Shown here one piece after another: positions 46,313 to 57,995 of a DNA stretch of 64,000 bases; the stretch's first letter is position 1; each line of letters opens with the position of its first letter. The stretch comes from Bubalus kerabau (Eukaryota; Chordata; Mammalia; Artiodactyla; Bovidae), in NCBI RefSeq assembly GCF_029407905.1, contig NC_073625.1, forward strand, positions 169,900,240 to 169,964,239, read 5' to 3'. The notes under the pieces are model-generated. The model was not told the origin of the DNA. It saw only the letters and a program-made list of their open reading frames with translations, and did no database searches. The translations under genes were made by a program, and so were the position numbers.

Positions 46313-46748
46313 TCAGTGATTTTAGAGCCCATAAAAATACAGTCAGCCACTGTTTCCACTGTTTTCCCACCTATTTGCCATGAAGTGATGGGATTGGATG
46401 CCATGATCTTAGTTTTCTGAATGTTGAGCTTTAAGCCAACATTTTCACTCTCCACTTTCACTTTCATCAAGAGGCTCTTTAGTTTTCTTCACTTTCTGCC
46501 ATAAGGGTGGTGTCATCTTCATATCTGAGGTTATTGATATTTCTCCCAGCAATCTTGATTCCAGCTTGTGCTTCATCCAGCCCAATGTTTCTCATAATGT
46601 ACTCTGCATATAAGTTAAATAAGCAGCCTTGACATACTCCTTTTCCTAATTGGAACCAGTCTGTTGTTCTAGGTACATTTCTAATTGTTGCTTCCTGACC
46701 TGCATACAGATTTCTCAAGAGAAAGGTCAGTTGGTCTGATATTCCCAT
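46204..46748 (-). pseudogene. BovB RT motif B-C remnant
   Basis: 46479-46748 (minus) holds motif B, shortened (GVCQGCLFNLYAEYIMRN lacks ILSP), and motif C as NLRYEDDTTLMAES, where the Ala of YADD has become Glu. 46204-46470 continues with LNIQKTKIMASNPITSW and then runs into the nested SINE. Confidence 0.85.
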
Positions 46749-46802
46749 CTCTTTAAGGATTTTCCACAGTTTGTCACAATAAACTGATCCACACAGTCAA
46801 AG

Positions 46803-48838
46803 AGAAGGGAATGGCAAACCACTTCAGTATTCTTGCCTTGAAAACCCCATTAACAGAATGAAAAGGAAAAAATTAGGACACTGAAAGATGAACTCACCAG
46901 GTTGGTAAGTGCCCAATATGCTACTGGAGATCAGTGGAGAAATAGTCCAGAAAGAATGAAGGGATGGAGCCAAAGCAAAAACAACACCCAGTGGTGGATG
47001 GGACTGGTGATAGAATCAAGGTCCGATGCTGTAAAGAGCAATATTGCATAGGAACCTGGAATGTTAGGTCCATGAATCAAGGCAAATTAGAAGTGGTCAA
47101 ATAGGAGATGACAAGAGTAAACATTGACATTCTAAGAATCAGTGAGCTAAGATGGACTGGAATGGGTGAATTTAACTCAGATGACCATTATACCTACTAC
47201 TGCAGGCAAGAATCCCTTAGAAGAAATGGAGTAGCCATCATGGTTAACAAAAGAGTGCAAAATGCAGTACTTGGATGCAATCTCAAAAACAGCACAATGA
47301 TCTCTGTTCATTTCCAAGGCAAACCATTCAATATAATGATAATCCAAGTCTATGCCCCAAACAGTAACACTGCAGAAGCTGAAGTTGAACAGTTCTATGA
47401 AGACCTACAAGACCTTCTAGAACTAACACCCAGAAGATGTCCTTTTCATTATAGGGGACTGGAATGCAAAAGGTGGAAGTCAAGAAACACCTGGAGTAAC
47501 AGGCAAATTTGGCCTTGGAATACGGAATGAAGCAGGGCAAAGGCTAATAGATTTCTGTCAAGAGAATGCACTGGTCATAGCAAACACCCTCTTCCAACAA
47601 CACAAGAGAAGACTATACACATGGACATCACCAGATGGTCGACAGTGAAATCAGATTTATTATATTCTTTGCAGCCAAAGATGGAGAAGGTCTATGCAGT
47701 CAGAAAAAACAAGACTGGGAGCTGACTGTGGCTCAGATCGTGAACTCCTTATTTCCAAATTCAGAGTGAAATTGAAGAAAGTGGAGAAAACCACTAGACC
47801 ATTCAGGTATGACCTAAATAAAATCCTTTATGACTATACAGTGGAAGTGAGAAATAGATTTAAGGGACTAGATCTGACAGACAGAGTGCCTGATGAACTA
47901 TGGATGCAGTTTTGTGACATTATACAGGAGACAGGAATCAAGACCATCCCCAAGAAATAGAATTGCAAAAAAGCAATATGGCTGTCTGAGGAGGCCTTAC
48001 AAATAGCTGTGAAAAGAAGGGAAGCGAAAAGCAAAGGAGAAAAGGAAAGATATACCCATTTGAATGCAGAGTTCCAAAGACTAGCAAGGAGAGATAAGAA
48101 AACCTTCCTCAGTGATCAATGAAAAGAAATAGAGGAAAACAATAGAATGGGAAAGACTAGAGATCTCTTCAGGAAAATTAGAGCTACCAAGGGGATATTT
48201 CATGCAAAGATGGGCTTGATAAAGGACAGAAATGGTAGGGACCTAACAGAAGCAGAAGATATTAAGAAGAGGTGGCAAGAATATACAGAAGAACTGCATA
48301 AAAAAGATCTTCACGACCCAGATAATCACGATGGTGTGATCACACTCCTAGAGCCAGACATCTTGGAATGTGAAATCAAGTGGGCCTTAGGAAGCATCAC
48401 TATGAACAAAGCTAGTGGAGGTGATGAAATTCCAGTTGAGCTATTTCAAATCCTGGAAGATGGTGCAGTGAAAGTGCTGCACTCAATATGCCAGCAAATT
48501 TGGAAGACTCAGCAGTGGCCACAGGACTGGAAAAGGTCAGTTTTCATTCCAATCCTAAAGAAAGTCAATGCCAAAGAATGCTCAAACTACCGCACAATTG
48601 CACTCATCTCAGACACTAGTAAAGTAATGCTCAAAATTCTCCAAGCTGGGCTTCAGCAGTACGTGAACCATGAAATTCCAGATGTTCAAGCTGGTTTTAG
48701 AAAGGCAGAGGAACCAAAGATCAAACTGCCAACATCCGTGGGATCATCGAAAAGGCAAGAGAGTTCCAGAAAAACATCTATTTCTGCTTTATTGACTATG
48801 CCAAAGCCTTTGACTGTGTGGATCACAATAAAGTGTAG
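46803..48838 (+). mobile_element. BovB 5' segment, inverted (twin-primed)
   Basis: Plus-strand BovB from the 5'UTR (GGGAATGGCAAACCACTTCA) through the endonuclease and into RT, ending at GTGTGGATCACAATAAAGTG. Together with 45462-46802 it makes a near-complete element lacking only about 130 bases of 5'UTR. AACTGAGCATG flanks the pair at 45451-45461 and 48839-48849. Confidence 0.93.
47108..48838 (+). pseudogene. BovB endonuclease and RT N-terminal remnant
   Basis: 47108-47530 covers the apurinic-type endonuclease: ISELRWTGMGEFNSDDHYTY, VAIMVNKRVQNAVLGC and VYAPNSNTAEAEVEQF. It leaves the sense frame at about 47430, where the neighbouring frame carries the GDWNAK motif. 47694-47960 is the linker, ended by a stop after KTIPKK. 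48147-48884 reads from MGKTRDLFRKIRATKG through WKTQQWPQDWKRSVFIPI and KVMLKILQAGLQQYVNHE, frameshifts near 48705 after AGFRK, and ends in flanking DNA. It is the best-preserved endonuclease in the window but not functional. Confidence 0.9.
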
Positions 48839-48849
48839 AACTGAGCATG

Positions 48850-48858
48850 AGGGAAGCC
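48850..48858 (-). mobile_element. Distal tip of the split Bov-tA head
   Basis: AGGGAAGCC after the BovB target duplication completes the head of the SINE at 45278-45461. Confidence 0.7.
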
Positions 48859-49217
48859 CTAGTTCCCCTCATTTATTCCACTAGAGAGTGGGCTTCTTTA
48901 GGGCAAGATTTGGTCTGTCTTAATCACAATTGTGTTGTGAGGCTTAGCTGAGTATCTTGGCACAATGAAGCCTCGCAAAAACAGTTGTTGAAACATGTGT
49001 GTGAGTATATATATATACACACACACATACATACATATATTACCTCTCAGTACCATTTGTGTTTATATTGCCCAAATTTTAGGGTTAAGTTCCTTCCATC
49101 ACTCTCCGGTATTCTTCTTTTTAAAATCTTTGGCAGTAGAACAATCCTATCTTGACTTAGCACTTTAAACTATATTTTCCTGAGCTACATTTTGCTCCTC
49201 TTCTTTGACTATATAAG
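48859..49217. other. Unassigned DNA with a TA/CA microsatellite
   Basis: TATATATATATACACACACA then TACATACATATA at about 49007-49042. Nothing else was recognised. Confidence 0.6.
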
Positions 49218-50612
49218 CTTCTGACGTGTGGGAAACTCAACAGCAGCTACAGGCGTGGAAATGGTCAGGATTCGTTCCAATCCCAAAGAAGAACCATGCC
49301 AAAGAGTGTTCAAACTACCTCACAAATGTATTCATTTTACAAGCTAGCAAGGTAATGCTCAAAATCCTTCAAGCTAGATTTCAACATTACATAAACCGAG
49401 AACTTCCAGATGTACAAGCTGGATTTAGAAAAGGCAGAGGAACCAGAGATCAAATTGCTGGCATCTGTTGGATCATAGAAAAAGCAAGAGAGTTCCAGAA
49501 AAACATCTACTTCTGCTTCATTGACTATGCCAAAACCTTTGACTATGTGAATCACAACAAGCTATGGAAAATTTTTCAAGAGATGGGAATACCAGACCAC
49601 CTTACTTGCCTCCTGAAATACCTGTATGCAGGTCAAGAAGCAACAATTAGAATCGGACATGAAACAACAGACTGGTTCTAAATTGGGCAAGGAGTATGTC
49701 AATGCTGTATATAGTCATCCTGTTTATTTAACTTATATGGAGAATGCATCATGCAAAATGCCAGGCTAATGAAGCACAACCTGGGATCAAGATTTCTGGA
49801 AGAAATATCAACTTCAGATACACAGATGACACCACCCTTACGGCAGAGAATGAAGAGGAACTAGAGTTTCTTGATGAAGGTGAAAGGGGAGTGTGACAAT
49901 CTGACTTAAAACTCAACATTCAAAAAATGAAAATCATGGCATTCAGAAAATTAAGATCATGGCACTCAGCTGCATCATTTCATGGCAGATAGATGGGGAA
50001 ACAATAGAAGGTGTGAGAGACTTTATTTTTGGGGGCTCCAAAATCACTGTGGAAGATGACTGCAGCCACAATATTAAAAGATGCTTGCTCCTCAGAAGAA
50101 AATCTATGACAAACCTCAGCAGCATATTAAAACACAGAAACATAACTTTGCTAGCAAAGGTCCATATAGTCAAAGCTATGATTTCTCTAGTGTCATGTAT
50201 GCATGTGAGAATTGGATCATAAAGAAGTCTGAGTACAGAAGAACTGATGCTTCGAATAGTGGTGCTGGAAAAGACTCTTGAGATTCTGTTGGACTACAGG
50301 CAGATCAAAACAGTCAATCCCAGAGGAAATCAACCATGAGTATTCATTGGAATGACTGAGCCTGAAGCTGAAGCTCTAATGCTTTGGCCACTTGATGTGA
50401 AGAGCTGACTCATTAGAAAAGACCCTGATGCTGGGAAAGATTGAAAGCAGGAGGAGAGGGGAAGACAGAGGATGAGATGGTTGGGTGGAATCACCAATTC
50501 AATGGACATGACTGGGAAAGCTCCAGGAGATGGTTAAGGACAGGGACGTCTGGCGTGCTGCAGTCCATGGGGTGGCAATGAATCAGACACAACTGAGTGA
50601 CTGAAAAACAAA
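49218..50612 (+). mobile_element. Older, diverged BovB LINE, 5'-truncated
   Basis: Collinear with BovB RT and 3' end, but with more substitutions and small deletions than its neighbours. It starts near GTGTGGGAAACTCAACAGCA and ends CACAACTGAGTGACTGAAAA. Confidence 0.9.
49226..50230 (+). pseudogene. BovB RT remnant, YTDD site
   Basis: 49226-49681 (151 codons) reads SKVMLKILQARFQHYINREL, GFRKGRGTRDQIAGICWIIE and FIDYAKTFDYVNHNKLWKIF (motif A region), and stops after TTDWF. Downstream, motif B is broken by a stop (TGTCAATGCTGTATATAGTC) and motif C near 49820 reads YTDD. 49959-50222 holds decayed post-motif C sequence. The divergence suggests an older BovB subfamily or age. Confidence 0.85.
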
Positions 50613-52142
50613 AGCAACACGTGTGGTCACCATCATCGAGATTTATTTATTTTCATCATTTATTATCATCACTATTTATAAATCATCATCATTTACTTTC
50701 AGTCTTGTTCCATTGAGTATTAGGTGAAGTTTACTAGTTCGTTCTTCAACTTGCTAAAGTAAAACCAAGTTACCAAAGCAATTAAGTAATCTCAAAAATA
50801 TCCTGTTTGCACACACTCACATAGATTCCTTTTATTTTAAAAAATAGTAATTTGGAGTATTAAGAGATATACCCCCCCAAAAAATTGCCCCCTGTCCTAG
50901 GGATCATCTGAAAGTATTCTGGGAAAGCATCATCTATATCCATCCAGCTTGGAGCTACTAAATACATACCCATAAAGATGACATGTTTCTTTGTCCTTTG
51001 CCCCTCTTTTAACTCCTATTCCATATCCTTTGATTTATTACCATACACAAATGTTTTAATACCCATTGCTGTTAATTCTATGAAAAGGCAGGCCGTATAC
51101 TGTATGTTGCATATATTTCCTCCACCTCCTTGTTTTATTCTTTCCATATATATCCTTGACTATTCTAGAATCTGACTCCCATGGTCACCTGGATGTTAGA
51201 ATCAGTACTTCATTCTAATATGTTACAGTCTACTCTGAGAACAAATCTAAACTTAGAGAAACAATACAATGAAATTGCTAATTTCTAATATTTTAAGACT
51301 GGCAACGAAGCACATTCAAATAAGATTTTTTGTTGTCTCAAATAATAAAAATACATTCAAGAATCACTTAAGCAGAAAGCATAATTTTACTGATCACATG
51401 AAGGGGTAATTTTTCATTTAAAATGCAGAATGGACACGTACATTTATTTTTTCTACCTCCTGAGAACTCAGCATAAACTATAACAAAGGAAATTAAGAAA
51501 AATAATTTGATAATAAAGAAGAAGAGCAAGAGGGCAGCTATTAGTGGAACTCATTCATAAGAAAAATTATGAGGATGCATATTATATTCTTAAAATCTAA
51601 TTAATCTGTACATAGTTGCCACTTGAATGTGCATGTTCCTCAAAAAATATTTATGGAGGTCTTCTGTTTATATAAACATTATCAATCACCAAATCAGCAT
51701 AAAAACATACCACTACCATGGCCAGATATCTGTTGATCCTGTGAATAAAAACCATGCCAGTCAGTGGTAGTGATGTTCTTATAAGACTATCCTACTAGAA
51801 CATCCTCCAAAAAGGACCACAGGAGTGACTTTAGAGCTCTTTGAAGCATTTTGTTGACTCAAAATAAGGGGTAAAGTGTCAAAGAGTGACCTGAAAGGGA
51901 AAATTAGATATTGGGGGTCAAAAGGATACTCATCTGAATAAGATGCCAGCATGGATGACACTGCCGGGCCTATCCCACCACTGGCAGTAAACAAGGAGTT
52001 TAAAATGTCAAGAAAGTTTACCTAAAGTAGGGGGCACCAAATTACTTAGTGCCCAAGGCAATCACAGGGCAGTACTAGATTCACAAAAGAGTCAAAATTA
52101 TGACTTTATGCTAATTAATTCATACAATAAAAGATTGAATAT
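50613..52142. other. Unassigned AT-rich DNA
   Basis: No gene or confident repeat. Frames of 65-71 codons show no recognisable domain. Confidence 0.5.
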
Positions 52143-52640
52143 ACACCCTTCGTGGATCACAGCCTTGTTGTGGTGAAGAAGCTTGTATGACTCAGTAAAG
52201 CTATGCCATGTCATGCAGGGCCACCCAAGATGGACAAATCATAATGAATAGCTCTGACAAAATATGTTTCAGGGTAGAATGAAATGGCAACCCACTCCAG
52301 TATTCTTGCCTGGAACCCCATGAATAATAAGAAAAGGCAAAAAGATATGACATAAGAAGATGAGCCCCCAAGGTTGGAAGGTGTCCAATATGCCACTGGG
52401 GAAGAACAGAGAGCAAATACTAATAGCTCCAGAAAAATGAAGCAGCTGGGCCAAAGCAGAAATGATACTCAGTTGTGAATGGATCTAGTGGTGAATGTCC
52501 AAAGCTGTAAAGAACAATAGTTCATAGGAACCTGGAATGTTAGGTCCACGAATCAAGGAAAATTGGATGTGGTCAAGCAGGAGATGGCAAGAAGGAATAT
52601 CAACATCTTAAGAATCAGTGAACTAAAATGAACAGGAATG

Positions 52641-52851
52641 AAAAGTGAAAGTGAAGTCGCTCAGTCGTGTCCAACTCTTTGTGACCCCATGGACTGTAGC
52701 CTGCCAGGCTCTTCTGTCCATAGGACTTTCCAGGCAAGAGTACTGGAGTGGGTTGCCATTTTCTTCTCCAGAGGATCTTCCCAACCCAGGGATTGAACCC
52801 AGGTCTCCCACATTGTAGGTAGATGCTTTACCATCTGAGACACCAGGGAAG
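52641..52851 (-). mobile_element. Bov-tA SINE nested in old BovB
   Basis: AAAAGTGAAAGTGAAGTCGC through GAGACACCAGGGAAGT. BovB endonuclease sequence continues on both sides. The flanks are only loosely alike. Confidence 0.93.
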
Positions 52852-53524
52852 TTTCAAACAGAAACAGATGAATTTAATTCAGATGACCATTATATCTACT
52901 AATATGGTAAATAATCCCTTGAAAGAAATGGAGTAGTCTTCATAGTTAACAGAAAATATTGAAATGCAGTACTTTGTGCAACATTAAAAATGACAGAATG
53001 ATCTTGGTCCATTTCCAAGGTAAACCATTCATCATCACAGTAATCTAAATCTATGCCCCATCCGCTGATGCTGAAGAGGCTGAAGTTGACTGGTTCCATG
53101 AAGATCTACAAAATCTTTTAGAACTCACACACAAAGAAGCCCTATTCATCATAGGGCATTAGAATGTAAAAATAGGAAGCTAAGAGATACGCAGAATAAT
53201 AGGCAAGCTTGTGGCTGGAGAACTAAATGAAACAGGGCAAAGGCTAACAGAGTTTTGTTGAGAGAACATGATGATCCTAGCAAACATGAAACATCTCTAC
53301 ATGTGAAAATCACCAGATGGTCAATATCAAAATCAAATTCATTATGTTATTTGCAGTCGAAGATGGAGAAGCTCTATACAGTCAGCAAAAACAAGACCTG
53401 GAACTGACTGTGGCTCAGATCATCAGCTCCTTGTTGCAAAATTCAGGCTGAAATTGAGGAAAGTAGGGAAAACCACTAGGCCATTCAGGTATGACTAAAA
53501 TCTAATCTCTTATGATTACATAGT

Positions 53525-53696
53525 ACTGTCAAGTTGCTTTGGTCATGTCCAACTCTTGTGACCCCATAGAATATTCTCTAGGCAAGAATACTGGAAGGGG
53601 TTTCCATCCCCTTCTCAAGGGGATCTTCCCAACAAAGGGATTGAACCTGTGTTTCTTACATCTCCTGCATTGACAGGCAGGTTCTTTACCATTAGC
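53525..53696 (-). mobile_element. Bov-tA SINE nested in old BovB, internally deleted
   Basis: CAAGTTGCTTTGGTCATGTC through GGTTCTTTACCATTAGC, lacking the CCCACCAGGCTCC block. Flanks ATTACATAGT (53515-53524) and ATCACATAGT (53697-53706) differ at one base. Confidence 0.92.
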
Positions 53697-53704
53697 ATCA
53701 CATA

Positions 53705-55070
53705 GTGGAGGTGATGAATAGATTCAGGGGATTAGATCTAATAGACACAGTGCCTGAAGAACCATGGACAGAATTTCATGATATTGCACAGGAGGCAGTA
53801 ACCAAAACTATTCCAAAGAAAGAGAAATGCAAGAAGGCTAAGTGGTTGTCTGAGGAGGTTTTACAAATAGCTGAGTATAGAAGAAAAGTGAAAAAAGGAG
53901 AAAGAAAGAGATATAAACAACTAATGCAGAGTTGCAGAGAATAGCAAGGAAAGATGAGAAGGCCTTCTTAAATGAATAATGCCAAGAAATAGAGGAAAAC
54001 AATAGAATGGGAAAGACTAGAGATCTCTTCAAGTAAACTGGAGATATCAAGGGAATATTTCATGCAAGGATAGACATGATACAGCACAAAAATAACAAGG
54101 AACTAACAGAAGCAGAAGAAATTAAGAAGAGGTGACAAGAATACACAGAAGAACACTACTAAAAAGGTCTTAATGACCCAGTTAACCACAATGGTATGAT
54201 TACTCACCTAGATCTGGACATTCTAGAATGTAAAGTCAAGCATGCCTTTGGAAGCATTATATGAACAAAGCTAGTGGACGTGAAAGAATTCCAGCTATTT
54301 AAAATCCTAAAGGATGATACTCTGAAAATTCTGCACTCAACATGTTAGCAAATTTGAAAAACTCAGCAGTGGTCACAGAACTGGAAAAGGTCAGTTTTTA
54401 ATCCCCGGCCCAAAGAAGGGCAACACCAAAGAATGTTCACACTGTCATTCAAATGTGCTTATTTCACATGCTAGCAAGGTCATACTCAAAATCCTTCAAG
54501 CTAAGTTTCAGTAATATGTGAACTGAGAACTTCCAAATATACAGCTGAATTTAGAAAAGGCAGGAAAACCAGAGATAAAATTGCCAACATTCGTTGGATC
54601 ATGGAGAAAGCAAAGGAATTCCAGTAAAACATATACTTCTGCTTCATTGAATATGCTAAATTCTTTGACTATGTGATCACGATAAACTGCATAAAATTCT
54701 TAGAGATGAGAGTGCCAGACTGCCTTACCTGTCTCCTGAGGAACTATAAGCAGGTCAAGAAGCAACAGAACCAGAAATGGAAGAACTGGCATGGAACAAC
54801 TGTTCTAAATTGGAAAAGGAGTATGAGAAGGCTGTATATTATCACCCTGCTTATGTAAATTCTATGCAGAGCAAATCATGCAAAATGCTGGACTGAGTGA
54901 ATCACTTGCTGGAATCAAGATTGCCGGAAGAAATATCAATAACCTCAGATATACAGGAGAAATCATTCTAATGGCAGAAAGTGAGGAGGGACTTAAGAGC
55001 CTCTTGAGGTTGAAAGAGGAGAGTGACAAAGCTGGTCTAAAAATCAACATTCAAAAAACTAAGATCATGG
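53705..55070 (+). pseudogene. BovB linker/RT remnant, motif C destroyed
   Basis: 53705-53944 encodes linker (MNRFRGLDLIDTVPEEPW, AKWLSEEVLQIAEYRRKVKK). The RT region is full of stops (GGTGACAAG for GGTGGCAAG near 54130, and others). 54878-55123 resumes with AGIKIAGRNINNLRYTGEII, where YADD has become YTGE. Its reading frame runs into the younger BovB at 55085. This is the most decayed of the large copies. Confidence 0.88.
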
Positions 55071-55084
55071 CATCTGATCCCATT

Positions 55085-57421
55085 CAGGTCAGTTCAGTTG
55101 CGCAGTCCTGTCCGACTCTGTGACCCCATGAATCACAGCTCGCCAGGCCTCCCTGTCCATCACCAACTCTTGGAGTTCACTCAAACTCATGTCCATCGAG
55201 TCGGTGATGCCATCCAGCAATCTCATCCTCTGTCGTCCCCTTCTCCTCCAGCCCCTAATCCCTCCTGGCATCAGGGTCTATTCCAATGAGTCAACTCTTT
55301 GCATGAGGTAGCCAAACTACTGGAGTTTCAGCTTCAGCATCAGTCCTTCCAATGAGCACCCAGGACTGATCTCCTTTAGGATGGACCGGCGGGCTCTCCT
55401 TGCAAACCAAGGGACTCTCAAGAGTTTTCTCTGACACCACAGTTCAAAAGCATCAATTCTTCAGCGCTCAGCTTTCATCACAGTCCAACTCTCACATCCA
55501 TACATGACCATGGAAAAAACCATAGCCTTGATTAGACGGGCCTTTGTTGGCAAAGTAATGTCTCTGCTTTTGAATATGCTATCTAGGTTGGTCATAACTT
55601 TCCTTCCAAGGAGTAAGCATCTTTTAATTTCATGGCTGCAGTCACCATCTGCAGTGATTTTGGAGCCCCAAAAATGAAGTCTGACACTGTTTCCACTGTT
55701 TCTGCATCTATTTGCTATGGAGTGATGGGACCAGATGCCATGATCTTAGTTTTCTGAATGTTGAGCTTTAAGCCAACTTTTTCACTCTCCACTTTCACTT
55801 TCATCAAGAGGCTTTTTATTTCTTCTTCACTTTCTGCCATAAGGGTGCTCTCATCTGCATATCTGAGGTTATTGATATTTCTCTCAGCAATCTTGATTCC
55901 AGCTTGTGCTTCCTCCAGCCTAGTGTTTCTCATGATGTACTCTGCATATAAATTAAATAAGCAGGGTGACAATATACAGCCTTGATGTACTCCTTTTCCT
56001 ATCTGGAACCAGTCTGTTGTTCCATGTCCAGATCTAACTGTTGCTTCCTGACTTGCATATAGGTTTTTAAAGAGTCAGGTCAGGTGTTCTGGTATTCCCA
56101 ACTCTTCCAGAATTTTCCACAGTTTATTGTGATCCACACAGTCAAAGGCTTTGGCATAGTCAATAAAGCAGAAATAGATGTTTTTCTGGAACTCTCTTGA
56201 TTTTCGGCAATCCAGAGGATGTTGGCAATTTGATCTCTGGTTCCTCTGCCTTTTCTAAAACTAGCTTGAACATCTGGAAGTTCACGGTTCATGTACTGCT
56301 GAAGCCTGGCTTGGAGAATTTTGAGCATTACTTTACTAGCGTGTGAAATGAGTGCAATTGTGTGGTAGTTTGAGCATTCTTTGGCATTGCCTTTTTTGGG
56401 GATTGGAATGAAAACTGATCTTTTCCAGTCCTGTGGCCACTGCTGAGTTTTCCAAATTTGCTGGCATATTGAGTGCAGCACTTTCACAGCATCATCCTTC
56501 AGGATTTGAAATAGCTCAACTGGAATTCCATTACCTCCACTAGCTTTGTTCGTAGTGATGCTTTCTAAGGCCCACTTGACTTCACATTCCAGGATGTCTG
56601 GCTCTAGGTCAGTGATCACACCATTGTGATTATCTGGGTCATGAAGATCTTTTTTGTACAGTTCTTCTGTGTATTCTTCTCACGTCTTCTTAATAGCTTC
56701 TGCTTCTGTTATGTCCATACAATTTCTGTCCTTTATCAAGCCCATCTTTGTATGAAATATTCCCTTGGTATCTCTAATTTTATTGAAGAGATCTCTAGTC
56801 TTTCTCATTCTGTTGTTTTCCTCTATTTCTTTTCATTGATTGCTGAGGAAGGCTTTCTTATCTCTCTTTGCTAATCTTTGGAACTCTGCATTCAGATGCT
56901 TATATCTTTCCTTTTCTACTTTGCTTTTCACTTCTCTTCTTTTCACAGTTATGTGTAAGTCCTCCCCAGACAGCCATTTTGCTTTTTTGCATTTCTTTTC
57001 CATGGAGATGGTCTTGATCCCCGTCTCCTGTAAAATGTCACAAACCTCAGTCCATAGCTCATCAGGCACTCTATCTATCAGATCTAGCCCCTTTAAATCT
57101 ATTTCTCACTTCCACTGTATAATCATAAGGGATTTGATTTAGGTCATACCTGAATGGTCTAGTGGTTTTCTCCACTTTATTCAATTTCACTCTGAATTTG
57201 GCAATAAGGAGTTCATGATCTGAGCCACAGTCAGCTCTCGGTCTTGTTTTTTTTGACTGTGTAGAGCTTCTCCATCTTTGGCTGCAAAGAATATAATCAA
57301 TCTGATTTCAGTGTTGACCATCTGGTGATGTCCATGTGTAGAGTCTTCTCTTGTATTGTTGGAAGAGAATGTTTGCTATGACCAGTGTGTTCTCTTGGCA
57401 AAACTCTATTAGCCTTTGCTC
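55085..57421 (-). mobile_element. Younger BovB LINE inserted in the old BovB
   Basis: 2337 bp, from the complement of the 3' terminus (CAGGTCAGTTCAGTTGCGCA) to a 5' truncation at the endonuclease end (AGCCTTTGCTC). ATCCCATT is repeated at 55077-55084 and 57422-57429, and the host BovB reads straight across. Clear antisense nesting. Confidence 0.95.
55089..57069 (-). pseudogene. BovB linker/RT remnant, long RT frame, YADE site
   Basis: 56833-57069: linker (KKCKKAKWLSGEDLHITVKR). 56080-56619 (179 codons) is the longest uninterrupted RT start in the window (DILECEVKWALESITTNKAS, WKTQQWPQDWKRSVFIPIPK, SKVMLKILQARLQQYMNREL) and shifts frame near 56210. 55715-55972 has SPCLFNLYAEYIMRN and motif C as NLRYADESTLMAES, losing the second Asp. 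55089-55271 is the C-terminus, closing with QLN. The copy is less decayed than its host. Confidence 0.9.
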
Positions 57422-57988
57422 ATCCCATTGCTTCATGTCAAATAGAGGAGGGGAAAAATGAAAGCAGTGATAGATCTTATTTTCTTGGAATCCACTATCA
57501 CTGCAGATGGTGGCTGTGGCCATGAAATTAAAAGATGCTTGCCCCTCAGAAAGAAAGCGGAGATAAACCTAAACAGCATATTAAAAAGCAGAGATGTTAT
57601 TTTTCTGACAAAAGTCATATAGTCAAACTATGAATTTTCCAGTAGTCATGTACAGATATGAGAGTTGAACCATAAAGAAGGCTGGATAAGACTCTTGAGA
57701 TTCCCTTAGACTGCAAGAATTCAAACCAATCCTAAAGGAAATCAAACCTAAATATTCTTTGGAAGGACTGATGCTGAAGTTGAATCCAGTATTTGGTCAC
57801 CTGCTGTGAAGAGAAGACTTACTGGAAAAAGACTGATGCTATGAAAGATTGAAGTCAAAAGGATAAAGTGATGACAGAGGATGGGATGGTTAGATAGCAT
57901 TACCGATACAGTGGACATGAATTTGAGGAAACTTTGTAAGATAGTAGAGGACAGAGATGCCAGGCATGCTATAGTCCATGGGGGGGAT
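57422..57988 (+). mobile_element. Old BovB, right part after nesting
   Basis: Resumes ATCCCATTGCTTCATGTCAA and continues through CACTGCAGATGGTGGCTGTG and AATTAAAAGATGCTTGCCCC to ATGCTATAGTCCATGG. The final bases of the BovB terminus are blurred. Confidence 0.9.
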
Positions 57989-57995
57989 GATTGAA

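Larger units (their letters stand above)
45462..46802 (-). mobile_element. BovB 3' segment of a twin-primed insertion
   Basis: Sense-minus 3' half of BovB, from its tail at 45462-45480 to element position CTTTGACTGTGTGGAT at about 46800, with a nested Bov-A2. It faces the inverted 5' segment that starts at about 46803. The two segments break at the same BovB position. Confidence 0.92.
52143..55084 (+). mobile_element. Old near-full-length BovB, left part
   Basis: Starts with BovB 5'UTR (CCTTCGTGGATCACAGCCTT) and continues through the endonuclease and RT to GCATCTGATCCCATT, where the younger BovB interrupts. Two Bov-tA SINEs sit inside. The remaining 3' part is at 57422-57988. Without inserts the element is about 3.1 kb. 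Confidence 0.92.

Noticed and set aside
52133..57995. GATTGAA as target duplication of the old BovB
   Set aside because: The right-hand GATTGAA is itself close to the BovB terminus (GACTGAAC), so the 7-base match is not independent evidence.
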